Origin: Isochrysis galbana
Taxonomy: Eukaryota > Haptophyta > Isochrysidales > Isochrysidaceae
Reading direction: 5' to 3'
DNA length: 64,000 bases
Assembly: GCA_018136815.1 (NCBI GenBank)
Contig: CM030937.1
Span: forward strand, 1,000,553-1,064,552
Under the pieces are notes generated by a model. The model saw only the letters and a list, made by a program, of their open reading frames with translations. It had not been told where the DNA came from and made no database searches. Shown in pieces: positions 40,866 through 51,126 of the stretch. Position numbers and translations under genes: made by a program. Position 1 is the first letter of the stretch. Each line of letters begins with the position of its first letter.

Positions 40866-43800
40866 ATGGCTCGGTGGTGGGCGTCTCTACCCGCCTCGGT
40901 GGTTGATCCCATCTCGCTCGAGCCGCTGGGCGAGCTTGGCTATCCCCCCTTCGTTCTGCGGGCCGACCTGTCGCACCCATCACAGAATGACCTGTTCGAC
41001 GGCCGTGTGCTTGCCCTCTACCTCGTCTCGACCGGGCGCTTCACTCACCCGATCTCGAGGCGCGAGATCGATCGCACCGAGTGCGCGGCGCTCGACGCGT
41101 TTCTCCTCGAGCACGGCCTCGAATCGGTGCAGGTTGAGCACGTGTGCGTTCACTGCGCAGCAGGCGGCAGGGCGTCTGAGCCGCTATCCGCAGCGGTCGC
41201 CCAGATGCGTGCCGAGGCGGCGCAGATTCTGCATGCACTTTTCAGCGCCGCCGATTCGAACATCCAACCGCCAACCGCGCTGGCGCCGCCCGAATGGCAC
41301 GGTGGTCTCATGGTGCTCGATGACGACGAGACTCCAGGCCACGCGCCAGCACGAATGGGGAACATTCAGGGTGGTGGAGAGGAGGGTGGGCCGACAGAGC
41401 TCTTCCCTCCATTGCCGTCTTGTGTGCCACTACAGCAACCACAGATCCCAGCTGGCCCGAGCTGGCTGGCTGCAGCCGAGCGGGAGCTTCCAGATCGGCC
41501 TCCGCCGCCGCCTCCGCCACGTACTGCACCCCCTCCACCTCCTGCGGTGGCGATTCCATCAGCGGCAGAGCCCGACTCTTCCCTAGGGCGCTCAATCGTC
41601 TCAAGCGTCTCGGTAAAGACCAGAGCGCAGAAGCGTAGCGCATCTAAGCATCGTCGAGCCGGTTCACGCCGGTTGCCTCTACTTGGTATTCCAGCCCACG
41701 TGGTGGATGGACTCATCATGGCTCCAGGCTTTTGCGCCGCACGAAGGCAAGCTCAACTAGCTGGCATAGACGTTGGCATCCCCCGATGTGGGGAGTGTAT
41801 GGATACCACTGCGGCGTTCCAAGCTAGTGCTGCAATTAAATGCGTAAGCATCACGCTGCCGCCGGTTGTGGAAGCCGTCGAGGCGGTGCAGCTCATAGAC
41901 TCACCGGGACAAAGCAGGCAGAGCACCGGGGAGCGAAGTGCAAATGAGCATGGTGAAGAGGCTTCGGCCATAGCAGACGAGGAATATTTTAGAATGGCTG
42001 CCGAGGAGCTGGGCGATACGGAGGAAGGTGCACCTCAAGATACTAAGGAGGCGGTGGGCACACATGATCACAATGACGGTGCCTTGATATCGTTTCGCGA
42101 TGCCGACGGCGGCCACTACGTGCTGCATGCAGCCGTGCTCGACTCGAGATGCGTGGAAGCGCTCCGCAGCTGTGTGCTTGGGTCTCCGGCAACGACCTCG
42201 CCAGTGTGGCTGGTTGCTCTTTGCCAGGGCGGGCATTTTGCCGCTGCGCTCTTCGAGCTCCGGAGGAAGGCGCCGTTTGGCCGTGCACCTCTGCAACCTC
42301 AAGATTGCGCCACCATGGTGGCACACAAGACAATCCACCGGTATGTGACACGTCGAGGTCAAGGCGGCAGGCAGAGCAGTGCCGACAGCGCAAAGGGCAT
42401 TCATTCCGCAGGATCGGCGCTGCGCAGGCACAATGAAGCCACGTTGACGGCCGAGGCGAGCGCTCTCTTTGCAGAATGGCAGCCCTTTCTTTGTGGCGCC
42501 GAGAGGATGTTTATCCACGCGCCAGGACGCGCCAATGCCGCTGTGATGGCAGCCGTGCGCGAGGACCCACGCTGCCGGCGTGTCCCGGTGACCACGGGCA
42601 GGCCGACAATCGCAGAGGTGTGGCGCGTGCTCGGAACCCTCGCCAGTGTGGAGTACATTGATCCGGGCTGCTCTTCTCAACTGTTGTCGATTGCGGCCGC
42701 CACCGCGCCTGCGCCCGATCGTACCATGCACGATCGGCACTGGGCAGCTTTGGAGGAGGAAGCTGCCTGGGAAAGGCGGCGTCAGAGTGAGGCGGCGGCG
42801 GCGGAAGCCGCTGCCGCTGCCGCTGCGATGGAGGCGGAGGCTCGATCACTTCCGGCGGGGCTCCACGAGGCGGCGGCCATTGGGGATGCCGCGCTAGTCG
42901 CACAATGTCTAGAGGCCGGCTTCGACCCGACACTAAGGCACATTGACTTTGGCTTTCGAACTGCGTACGATGTTGCACAGAATGGCGAAGTACGCGATGT
43001 CTTTCGGAGATTTCGGGCTCAGAATCCACTGGCGTGGCACTGGGGGCGAGCGCATGTTCCATCGGCTCTCACGGAAGTGGAGGAAGCGGCTCGGGTGGAG
43101 CGCGAGAGGGCGCGGGCGCGCGAGAGAAAGCGCACAATGGAGAGAGCGAGACGAGCCCGCCGCCGAGAAGAATTTGATGAGCGAGGGCGGGCCGAGGCGG
43201 CGGTGAGCGAGGCGTGTGCGATAGCAGTACGTGCAGCCGAGGCAGCCGAGGTTGATGTTGATAGTGTCTCCGCGATACAAGCGGAGGAGGCCGCGCTCGA
43301 GGCCCTCACGTCCGCGCTCGACTGGGCGGAGGAAGTGGGCGTTGACGAAATCTCGACGGCATCAGCTCGAGGACATTGGGAAGAGATGAGTGCGCCGGCG
43401 GCGGTGGCCATGCGTGCACGCCGCCGGAGGGCTGCAGAGGCTTCGAAGCGTCTAGGTGGGCTTTCGGATGCGCAGAGAGATTTTCTGCTTAGGAGGCATC
43501 GCCCGTGTGCCGCATGTGGCGCAGAGAGCGCGGGCGTTCCGCCATCAATGACGTGCTCGACTCGCGACAAGAGTGTTGAGGACCTTGCGGACAAGACGGC
43601 TGGGGCCCAAAGAGACGGTGATGCCCTCGAGGAGAAGCGTAGCCCACCGCCGGCGGCAATGGCAATCGACAGCGCGAAGCCCTCCGACGACCGTGCACAG
43701 CAGGGAGCACACGCTGATGATAGCCGTGCAGATTCGGTGGCTGATGAAACGGCTTTGTCACCACCGGCGGGTTCTGAGACGTTGCGGGTGGTCTTGTCTT

Positions 43801-44141
43801 ACAAAGGGTTGAATCGCCTTACGTCAGTCTCATTGAATGCGAAAACTGACATCCTATTCCAGGCGAGTTCCACATGCTTTGATTTGCCCTCCGATCAATA
43901 CTCAATCAAGTTGATCCTCAAGGGAAAGGCGATCGCGCTTGGCGTGCCTGTGAGCGAATCTTTTGCAGGAGCTCGTGCGCCCAAGATTCTTGTTATGGCC
44001 ACCGCCGCAGAGGCTGTCAAGCAGCTACATGAAGCACAGACCACAGGTGCCAAGGTCGCCTCATTCGCGGCCGAGCACGGAAGCCGCAAGGCGGGTGTAC
44101 CGACTGCTGTAGGCGTGCGGTCACGTCGTGCCAAAAATTGA
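40866..44141 (+). CDS. Vms1/ANKZF1-like peptidyl-tRNA-releasing factor with unusual ends
   Basis: Single-exon, 1,091 residues. The Vms1 release-factor domain spans about 440-600: VWLVALCQGGHFAAALFE, HKTIHRYVTRRGQGGRQSS, GSALRRHNEATL. The eRF1-like loop keeps a Gln (GGRQS) where the family usually has GSQ. Ankyrin-type repeats lie near 666-720 (LHEAAAIGDAALVAQCL). A basic, Arg-rich helix at 745-770 resembles the p97/VCP-binding motif. A Cys pair follows (CAACG). In yeast and animals Vms1/ANKZF1 frees stalled nascent chains from 60S subunits. Two parts are unusual. The N-terminus is a WWASLPASVVDPISLEPL...HPISRREID module in place of a C2H2 finger, and the C-terminus is ubiquitin-like (about 970-1055). 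I chose the ATG at 40866; one at 40830 is also in frame. Confidence 0.82.
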   Translation: MARWWASLPASVVDPISLEPLGELGYPPFVLRADLSHPSQNDLFDGRVLALYLVSTGRFTHPISRREIDRTECAALDAFLLEHGLESVQVEHVCVHCAAGGRASEPLSAAVAQMRAEAAQILHALFSAADSNIQPPTALAPPEWHGGLMVLDDDETPGHAPARMGNIQGGGEEGGPTELFPPLPSCVPLQQPQIPAGPSWLAAAERELPDRPPPPPPPRTAPPPPPAVAIPSAAEPDSSLGRSIVSSVSVKTRAQKRSASKHRRAGSRRLPLLGIPAHVVDGLIMAPGFCAARRQAQLAGIDVGIPRCGECMDTTAAFQASAAIKCVSITLPPVVEAVEAVQLIDSPGQSRQSTGERSANEHGEEASAIADEEYFRMAAEELGDTEEGAPQDTKEAVGTHDHNDGALISFRDADGGHYVLHAAVLDSRCVEALRSCVLGSPATTSPVWLVALCQGGHFAAALFELRRKAPFGRAPLQPQDCATMVAHKTIHRYVTRRGQGGRQSSADSAKGIHSAGSALRRHNEATLTAEASALFAEWQPFLCGAERMFIHAPGRANAAVMAAVREDPRCRRVPVTTGRPTIAEVWRVLGTLASVEYIDPGCSSQLLSIAAATAPAPDRTMHDRHWAALEEEAAWERRRQSEAAAAEAAAAAAAMEAEARSLPAGLHEAAAIGDAALVAQCLEAGFDPTLRHIDFGFRTAYDVAQNGEVRDVFRRFRAQNPLAWHWGRAHVPSALTEVEEAARVERERARARERKRTMERARRARRREEFDERGRAEAAVSEACAIAVRAAEAAEVDVDSVSAIQAEEAALEALTSALDWAEEVGVDEISTASARGHWEEMSAPAAVAMRARRRRAAEASKRLGGLSDAQRDFLLRRHRPCAACGAESAGVPPSMTCSTRDKSVEDLADKTAGAQRDGDALEEKRSPPPAAMAIDSAKPSDDRAQQGAHADDSRADSVADETALSPPAGSETLRVVLSYKGLNRLTSVSLNAKTDILFQASSTCFDLPSDQYSIKLILKGKAIALGVPVSESFAGARAPKILVMATAAEAVKQLHEAQTTGAKVASFAAEHGSRKAGVPTAVGVRSRRAKN

Positions 44142-44605
44142 GGTAGTACTTAATAACGAGAGTTAGTGCCGCTATTGCTAGTAGCCTTGCACCAATACTA
44201 TCGATGTATCAGCCGTAGTGCATCTCTGGCGCACCTTGTATACCCCTAGTGCATCTCTGATGCACCTGGTGCATATCTCAGGTGCATAATGCCCGCGCGC
44301 GTGTGATACGTGATACTGTTCCCCCGTGCTTAGCCCCTCGAAAGTTTCTCTCTCCCGCACGAATTCTTTGCGCGCGTTCTGCCTTGTTATTGTTAGTGCC
44401 GCGCGCGCTACTGTGAATTTGCACGTGTGTGAATGGTCGCGGAAGACGAGATATAAGACGCCCCTTGGCAGGCGAGAAGCGCATTCATTTGGTCCCACCC
44501 CCTCATGTTCAACCAAAAGCCAGAAGGGGGACCACATCTATCTATCGCGCATTGAGGTAAGCCTCACTTTTCTGTCTCCCTCCCCCCGCATATTGCATTT
44601 TCGAG
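44142..44605. other. Intergenic with GTGCATCTC repeats
   Basis: Three to four short copies of (T)GGTGCAT(A/C)TC at 44218-44285. Otherwise no feature. Confidence 0.4.
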
Positions 44606-44716
44606 ATACATCGAGAGAAAGTAAGAGAAGAGGCGGTATACCAATCGACGAGACCTTGAGGCTTAAAATAACCCCCAGGCTAGAAGTAAAAGTCTGTCAT
44701 CGTATGGAATACGACA
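44606..44716 (-). mobile_element. LTR fragment (copy D), inverted against the next LTR
   Basis: The first 110 bases of the LTR in reverse, beginning at TGTCGTATTCC (44716) and reading left. It forms an inverted pair with 44775-44885, with about 58 bp between the LTR ends. Confidence 0.85.
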
Positions 44717-44774
44717 GCGTGAGGGTGAGGGCGTAAAGAAAGATATATACATACATGCGGAAACGCGCGCGCGC

Positions 44775-45404
44775 TGTCGTATTCCATACGATGACAGACT
44801 TTTACTTCTAACCTGTGGGTTATTTTAAGCCTCAAGGTCTCGTCGATTGGTATATCGCCTCTTCTCTTACTTTCTCTCGATGTCATCAAATGTTCCATGA
44901 CTGTCTTTTGTCTTCTCTCCGTGTATCGGTCATAGCTCCCCAGCGAGGTCTGTCCTCGTTGTGCCGACCCCTCCGTCGCATGTCTGCGCGTTGCTGAATT
45001 GCCCTGGTGCCGACGCTTGGCCGTCCGTCCAGGTGTGGTTAGTTTTCGCCCCGTTTGGTTTAGTGTGTGTGGTTTTGTGTCTTAACCTTTTTGGGACCTT
45101 GCGTTGTAGTCTCCCGTGTCTACCTCGGACCTAAGAAGCTCTCATTCTCATTCTCTCTCTGCCACTAGCTCGCTAGCTAGCCTCGTCCTTACTCTCCGAC
45201 GCCACGCGTCACGATCCTCCGGCCTTCAATCCACCTCGTCGCTCATAGCGCTCGATGGCAGACACTGTCAGACCCGACTCCTACTATGACCTTTCAGACA
45301 TCTTCCCGCAAGCAACAATCAACGCTCCTTCCACGACCGCGTCAGCTGCCAGCTCGATCGAACGGCCCTCTGCCTATGAGCCTGTAGTCATCGCGTGTTC
45401 GACA
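44775..45404 (+). mobile_element. Solo LTR, copy B, with 5-bp target-site duplication
   Basis: 630 bp from TGTCGTATTCC to GTTCGACA, flanked by CGCGC on both sides (44770-44774 and 45405-45409), as expected for integrase-mediated insertion. The flank is a CG repeat, so the duplication carries limited weight. An ORF (MADTVRPDSYYDLSDIFPQA) starts at 45255 and remains open through the LTR end. No internal retrotransposon DNA is present. Confidence 0.82.
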
Positions 45405-45460
45405 CGCGCGCGCAAAAAAAAACTCTACAACGAGATATTTTTCGGGATATTTGGCGGGCA

Positions 45461-46425
45461 CAGAACCTACTTTTATAAGTGGGGGTCAATGGGGGCCTCG
45501 CGCCCCCCTCTCTCCATTGCGGACACCCCCTGGGGTGGGCCCGTACAATCAACCCCAGCCCCTGCCCTCTGGCAGGGGCTGGGCAATCTCATCATCCTAG
45601 CCCAGATCTTTCGTGGGCGCGGGCCGCGACTCGCACTCCCACGCCCAGCATGGGCCTGCCCTCGAGCTGACTCCCCCCCCATCCGCCATCCCTGGTCGCC
45701 AGGCAGACAGAGGGCTTCGGGCGGCTCCCAGGGCCAGCGAGGCAAGCGTGGGAGAGGCAGGGGGGGCCAGGGGCTGAGCCCCAGCCTCCACTGCCCCCTG
45801 AGCTGCCCTGGCTGACCCTCTGGGAGCCCCCAAAGTGCCTCTGAGAGCAGGCCGTGGCGCGCCGCATGGCGACGCGCCGCAGGGACAGAGGTGGAGGAGA
45901 ACGGAGAGGGGGAGAGGGGGAGTTTTGCACCCCCCCCGATGGAGTGCGGTGAGAAACGGGACTCGTTTGCGTTAGCAAACGGGCGGAGGGGGGCGGCTGG
46001 CGACAGGAGGGGGATGAGGAGGGAGAGGCTCAAGGCGACTACGGGAACCACGGTGGCAGGTATCTCGAGTCTCGAGGCGCAGTCTTTTATTTCTCGAGGA
46101 CAGCTCGCGGCGAGAGCTGTAAGGGCCGTTTCTTTTCATGACGAGAGGTTCCTTCCCCCCCCCCGGTGCTTTTTCCCGGAGAGTCGCCCGACGTAGGTCG
46201 GTCCGCCTCAATGGGGTTTCCCTCATTATAGCTTGTGGGGAGTTATAATGGGAGCCGGGGCCGGGGGTTTGCGAGGGGGGAGATTCGGAGGGGTGCATAT
46301 GCGTATGTGTCTAGTGACAGCACACGTCAAGGCGTACGGGCAGGTGCGCTGAGGGGTGTCGTGATAGTACCGGGCTAGTGGCAGTAGTGGTACGAACGCT
46401 CAGATGTTTTATTATATGGCGGGTC
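45461..46425 (+). repeat. SINE-like repeat F, longest copy
   Basis: Begins CTACTTTTATAAGTGGGG and runs through a GC-rich part with CCCTGCCCTCTGGCAGGGGC, GGCAGGTATCTCGAG, CGGAGAGTCGCCCGACGTAG and GTGATAGTACCGGGCTAG. Ends GCTCAGATGTTTTATTATA. It has no convincing frame. Fragments occur at 2848, 22838, 32813/35845, 37267 and 63885. A (TTA)-rich tail and lack of coding capacity suggest a retroposed, non-autonomous family. Confidence 0.65.
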
Positions 46426-46799
46426 GCGCACAAGGGGACGGGCTACGCCGTGCTCGGCGTGGGCGTATGCACCAGGCCCTCTCGGGACGCGCCCTCATGC
46501 CGAGCAAAGGCGACACCGTTCTCGTCGCGTACGTGGTGCTGTTGGGCCTCTCCTTCGGGGTGCTCGCGGGGGGCTCATGGTAGGGTGAGACTCCGCGCGC
46601 GCAGCAGACCGACTCCACTGCGCAGCGCAGGACTCGATGCTCGAGGAGTCAATTATTTTCCTACCCACATGCACTGAAACGGCTCCTCATGACGAACTCT
46701 CGCGAAAGATACTCTATCTACGGAAACAATCAAAATTCGCCTATTATTTATGCGCATTTGTCACTACAAAACAATATACAATATTCCAATTAGTAAACG

Positions 46800-47020
46800 G
46801 AGGGAAAGGAGACCAAATGAAGGCAAGCCGCCTGCCCGCCTCCCCCGACGCCGGACCCAAAGTAGCGCACATGGTCGACCCCCCGAAACCGAACGATAAG
46901 GACCGAGGGGGGGGGACGAAAAGGGGCGAGTGAGTGGGGGTATGGGCGATGTTAGAGGTAGTCCCCGGCACGAGGGACAGCGGCTAGCGAAATAGTAGGC
47001 ATTTTCAAGATTTTTTTGTT
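46800..47020 (+). repeat. LINE 3' tail fragment
   Basis: AAAGTAGCGCACATGGTCG, GACCCCCCGAAACCG, GAGGGGGGGGGACG, and an end TTCAAGATTTTTTTG. Related to 2590-2845 and 23395-23580. Confidence 0.45.
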
Positions 47021-47403
47021 GTTGTCAAGCAAACTACAAATCGATGGGACATCAAGTACAAAAAAGAGGCGAGCAGGCAGGTATGCTGTATTTGTCAGGT
47101 GTATGTGCGCACTGCCATGTGAATGAAATGTGCTGCGTGGCGCTCAAGCGCTTCATCAGGTTGCACGAAGTACACGCCGTTCCTTGCGTGAGTCAGCCTG
47201 ATGCCGTAGGGATCATGCTTGCATCATTTCCTCCACTGCATCAAATAAAGAGGGACACTTACGTTGAAGACAAGCGCAAACTAGTAGGAGCAAAAGTATA
47301 GCGATCCAGCGGTCCGACGGCATAGCGATGGATTCAAACATGCGTCCGTCACCGCTCATCTCCGGAAGGCGGCGCTGGAAGTAGCCGGCAAGTATTGTGC
47401 AAG
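47021..47403. other. Intergenic, 3' flank of the dioxygenase gene
   Basis: No coding signal and no repeat recognised. Confidence 0.4.
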
Positions 47404-49062
47404 TCAATGTCGCTCTTGCAGCAACATAAGCCTCGCAACGTTTTTTTGGCAAACGACTGCGGCGGCCTCAGCGGCCTCCCCGCCGACTTCTGACATAACG
47501 AGGCCCAGCTCAGCCCATGCGTCCATCGCATCACGATCTAGCCCAATCGCCCGCTCGAGCGCATCGCCGGCTTGATCGAGTAGTCCAAGGCGGCGAAGGC
47601 AAGTTGCGAGCCCAATCTCAGCTGCGACACGTTTGAAGATGGGTACTGCCGCCTGGTCGGAAAATTCGCCGATGCGTGCCGCCTCAGCGAAGCTGACGGC
47701 AGCCTCGCTCCAGAGCTCGAGCTCGCGGGCATCACAACCAACATTGTACATTGCATCGAACGAGAAGTCGCCATTGGCTTCGCCCAGCGCCATCGCTTTC
47801 CTTCCTGCCTCCAGCGCTCCAGCCCTATCGCCAAGTCGCCGGCGTGCCGTGGCAAGCTGGACCCAAGACTCTGCATCTACAGGATTGAGCTCAAGCGCAA
47901 AGGATACCATAGCTAGAGCGGCAGCGGCATCGCCTGTGTGCATCGCCAATGTAGCGCGGGTCTGCAAGCGACACGCATGATCAACGTACAGCAACGAATG
48001 GAAGAAGATTACAAGAATGTAACGACGCCCAGAATTAATTCGAGCGCCGGCGTGCCACAGGCCTCCAGCGTGTATTAGTGCATGGCCATTCGGTCCGGCG
48101 TGAACTACCTTGCCCGCTTCGGCACCAAGAGCTTGGATCCATGTGCCGCCACCTGTATGCTCTTCGGACAAGGCCACATTCACAGTGAGCAGAGAGAAAT
48201 CGCCATGGCCCTGCATGGAATCGCGACGTTCTGCGGCATCGTATCTGACGAGTGGCAGGGGTGTTGAGGCACGATCAGCGCGCCCCATCGGAGCAGGAAT
48301 AGGACCCAATGCACTGGAGCAAAGGTGAGACGGAATCTTTGGTGCGGGTGCGGGCTCCTCTCACCTGACAACGAGGGAGTTGTACACGCGGAGGTGACTG
48401 CCGTCGGGTGCAAGAGCTGGAAGCAGTGCGGCAGCGGCGGTCGCGGCAATCGTTGGCAAGGCATCTGAAATAAGTGCCGCAGATGCTGAGAGCTCGGCCG
48501 CATGCAGCTCACTGGAGGAATCCTGCAAGGTGTACCGTGATGCCCAACCTCTGGTTGCACCGACCCGCTCCGCCTCTTCCACGATTGCTGAGCAAGCCTC
48601 TGGCGCGAGCACTGGTGCAGTGGTCACATGCACTAACGCTCGCGTCCCAAAGGGCTCATTGCCAGGGCTCAGCAGGGAGTCGCTCTGCACGGTGTGCGCC
48701 ACCGTGGGGACCACAGTTGCCATTCCAGCCTGCACAACGGAGGGCCAGCTCGCCAAGCCAGCATCGCACTCACGCTGATGATCGACGGCATTGAGAACGA
48801 GCTGCTCTGACAGCACCACAGTGGGCGCGCTCACTGCCGGTCCCTCTCTGCCCACTGCCTTGTCTGTCTCGCTCGGTCTCCGCTTCACGCCACCGCCAAA
48901 GCCGCCGCCCCCTGGCTTCCGCTCGCCCCTCTTGGCACGTCCTCCCTTTGGCTGGGCGCGCATGATGGGAGGCTGCGTCAATGCGCCTTTCCTCGCCCCA
49001 ACCATCGGCCATAGCGTGAGGACGCCCACCAGCGCGACCCACAGCATCATCGACGAGGCCAC
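47404..49062 (-). CDS. Secreted or ER 2-oxoglutarate/Fe(II) dioxygenase (prolyl-4-hydroxylase type) with TPR tail
   Basis: Exons 49062-48365 and 48244-47404, joined by a 120-bp GT-AG intron in phase 2, give 512 residues. MASSMMLWVALVGVLTLWPM is a signal peptide or anchor. The catalytic jelly roll reads LRVYNSLVVRYDAAE, HGDFSLLTVNVALS, GGGTWIQALG, HAGGLWHAGARINSGRRYILV. The iron ligands would be the His and Asp of HGD and the distal His, and the later Arg would bind 2-oxoglutarate. After residue about 325 the sequence becomes TPR-like (ALAMVSFALELNPVDAESW; ALERAIGLDRDAMDAWAEL). A possible 51-base in-frame intron, encoding VIFFHSLLYVDHACRLQ, has GT and CAG ends and may be spliced out. Substrate unknown; prolyl hydroxylation is the family's usual reaction. 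Confidence 0.8.
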
Positions 49063-49176
49063 CGACCGATAATCGGAAGACCCCCCCTTCAGCTTTCACA
49101 GGCCGCAGCCATGGAGTAATTTAATAATAGCCCGCCGCACATCCAATCGTTCGTCGGAGCGTCCCCCTCTCGCGCC
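49063..49176. promoter_or_regulatory. 114-bp divergent intergenic region
   Basis: Separates the start codons of the dioxygenase (minus) and the coiled-coil gene (plus). Such a short spacer must hold both leaders and suggests a shared promoter. No TATA box is evident. Confidence 0.5.
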
Positions 49177-49935
49177 ATGGCGCAGCTGGGCGCACCACGC
49201 GAGCTGGAGCGAGAGAAGGACCGACTGCTGCGCAAGCTGATGCACGATAACGAAGTGTTGATGGAAGAGGTGGCAAATCTTGACGCCAAGATGCGCCAGC
49301 TCCAGGAGGAGGCCGAGCTCCTTCGTGGGACCAACCACAGCCTGCAACGAGAACGTGCAGCTGTTGACGAGGCAGCGCAGTCACAGGCAAAGCTGCTCGT
49401 TGCAATGGAGGAATCTCTAGAGCAAGCGCGCGCGCAACACGGCTCTGAGCGTGAGCTGCTCTCGAGTATATTCCATGAGCTTGAGGCACAGCTCGCCCTC
49501 GCGCGCTCCGAACGTGAGGAGCTCCAGTTGCGCATTGAGAGCGAGCGCTGTGAGGCGAGCAGACGACAGCGGGAACTAGAGGAGGATTTGTCACAGGTGA
49601 CACAAGAGCGAGATCGCATGCAGTCGATGATGGAGGCGGAGCGCATATCGTTGAGTCGGGAGCTAGAGCAGAAACTAGCAGCGGTACGCTTACAGCACGA
49701 AGATGCGAGGGAGGATAAGGGATTCTTGCGTAGACTGGAGCGTGACATGGCCGAACTCAAGGAAATCTCTGCTTCAATGCAGCGCGAGTCGCATCCATGG
49801 GCTGCACCTGAGAGCTTCCTGCCATACGATGGTCATGGGACCGCGAGTCCCCATCGGCCATTCAGCGAGCGAGAAATCAACACACTTGAGGCGATCTTGA
49901 GGTTTCACAAAGAGCAGATGATCAATGGCAAGTAG
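49177..49935 (+). CDS. Coiled-coil protein, function unknown
   Basis: 252 residues, intronless. From residue 8 to about 205 the sequence is an almost unbroken heptad-rich, Glu/Arg/Leu/Gln-rich helix (LEREKDRLLRKLMHDNEVLM; EELQLRIESERCEASRRQRE). A proline-bearing linker follows (HPWAAPESFLPYDGHG), then a short helix, SEREINTLEAILRFHKEQM. No signal peptide or catalytic motif. It could be a structural or scaffolding protein of cytoskeleton or centriole type, but nothing in it is diagnostic. Confidence 0.75.
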   Translation: MAQLGAPRELEREKDRLLRKLMHDNEVLMEEVANLDAKMRQLQEEAELLRGTNHSLQRERAAVDEAAQSQAKLLVAMEESLEQARAQHGSERELLSSIFHELEAQLALARSEREELQLRIESERCEASRRQRELEEDLSQVTQERDRMQSMMEAERISLSRELEQKLAAVRLQHEDAREDKGFLRRLERDMAELKEISASMQRESHPWAAPESFLPYDGHGTASPHRPFSEREINTLEAILRFHKEQMINGK

Positions 49936-50274
49936 GTCGCAATCCCGTTGGTGACGCGTACGGCTGGTCATGTGAGCGATGGCGACGTATGAGATCTGTA
50001 AGTGAAGTGTGGTAGGTGCGATGCGCACTTCTAGTATTGTAGTACGGCGTGGCTTCATTGTAGTCACTCCATGGGCGCGCGAGGCGAAAAAGAAAAAATG
50101 ATAATCAGAGATTTTTCTCGTACTGACAAGCTGCTAGAGTTAGAGTGGCCGCACACACATCGTACAAACACACAAAAAACCTTGTAATATTCTCGTCTCG
50201 CGCGCGGCTCTGGACCTCTACCTTGTAGCCGTGTCCACACTCCTTCTCCTTCCTTCCCCCCGCTCGCCGCTCGT
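49936..50274. other. Intergenic, no gene seen
   Basis: AT-richer. On the minus strand near 50180-50210 a GCGCGAGACGAGAATATTA patch resembles the LINE 3' end at 13575-13600. Confidence 0.4.
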
Positions 50275-50350
50275 AAGCTGGACTTGACGCACGAAGAATG
50301 GAAGCACGCGTCGAAACTCTACACTCACCCCCTACTAAAACACACGGACA
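50275..50350 (+). pseudogene. LINE fragment
   Basis: Translates as LDLTHEEWKHASKLYTHPLL and KHTDKP, matching LALTQDEWMHVAKLYTHPML and KHTDKH in the LINE relic at 12196-13269. About 25 codons remain, then unrelated C-rich repeat sequence. Confidence 0.75.
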
Positions 50351-51126
50351 AACCCCCTACTAAAACCCCCTACACCCCCCTGCGATGCCTCTTGGCATGT
50401 AGGGGGGACTCACCCAGACTGCCCCGACCCTCCTTGAGAGTCGGGCACAGATCACAGATCGCACGCCCTGGCCCGCGTTGGCCTGCTTCTCGCTCTGACC
50501 AACCCCTCCTCCCCCTGGGCCCCCCTATCAAGAGCCCCCAGTCAGCTCCAGTCGACCGGCAGAGGCTCGAGAGCCAGCGAGGGAGAGGCAGGAGGGGCCA
50601 GGGCCATGCCCCAACCTCACCTGCCCCTTGAGCTGCGCTCCCAAGCCCTTCCTCTGCGGAGGAGCGGAGGAGGTGGTCAAGCCTGCCATACTATCATACC
50701 ATCACTCTCCGCCACTCCTACCGCCGATCGGTTCCCTTTCGTCTCCTCGCATATTGAGCCAGTGGTCATGTTCGATCCGTCATCTGTGTGGACGGCACAC
50801 AATTATTTGCGGAATATAGGGATCATTGTGAATGGCAGAAATCGCGGAGGATTCATAGACGAGATCATAGACTTGTACAGCAAGTGTGCAGCATGTAGGA
50901 CCAGGTGTGCATATTGGATGCCTAATAGATTGGAGCGTCTCATGGCACAAACAATCGTTGTGCATCCACACTCTCCATCTCATGTGTTGCCAATCGAGGA
51001 CAACATGATGACGACCAAAAAGAAATTCACAACCATACAGCATACAACTCATCGTGGCACAAAATGGCTAGCATTTCGATGCCGTTCATGGGGATGGCTA
51101 CACCATGAACGAGCCCCACGCAGAAT
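50351..51126. other. C-rich repeat then AT-richer intergenic DNA
   Basis: 50400-50660 shares GAGGGAGAGGCAGG(A/G)GGGGCC wording with the GC-rich middles of E and F. The rest is the 3' flank of the SURNod19-like gene. Open frames here lack motifs. Confidence 0.4.

Noticed and set aside
45255-45815. The MADTVRP ORF as a 186-residue host gene
   Set aside because: Its first about 49 codons are LTR sequence found at three places; the rest reads into F repeat DNA.
48245-48364. Later acceptor at 48314 for the dioxygenase intron
   Set aside because: It keeps the frame but inserts unrelated residues, whereas the acceptor at 48245-48247 restores the family's VVRYDA motif.
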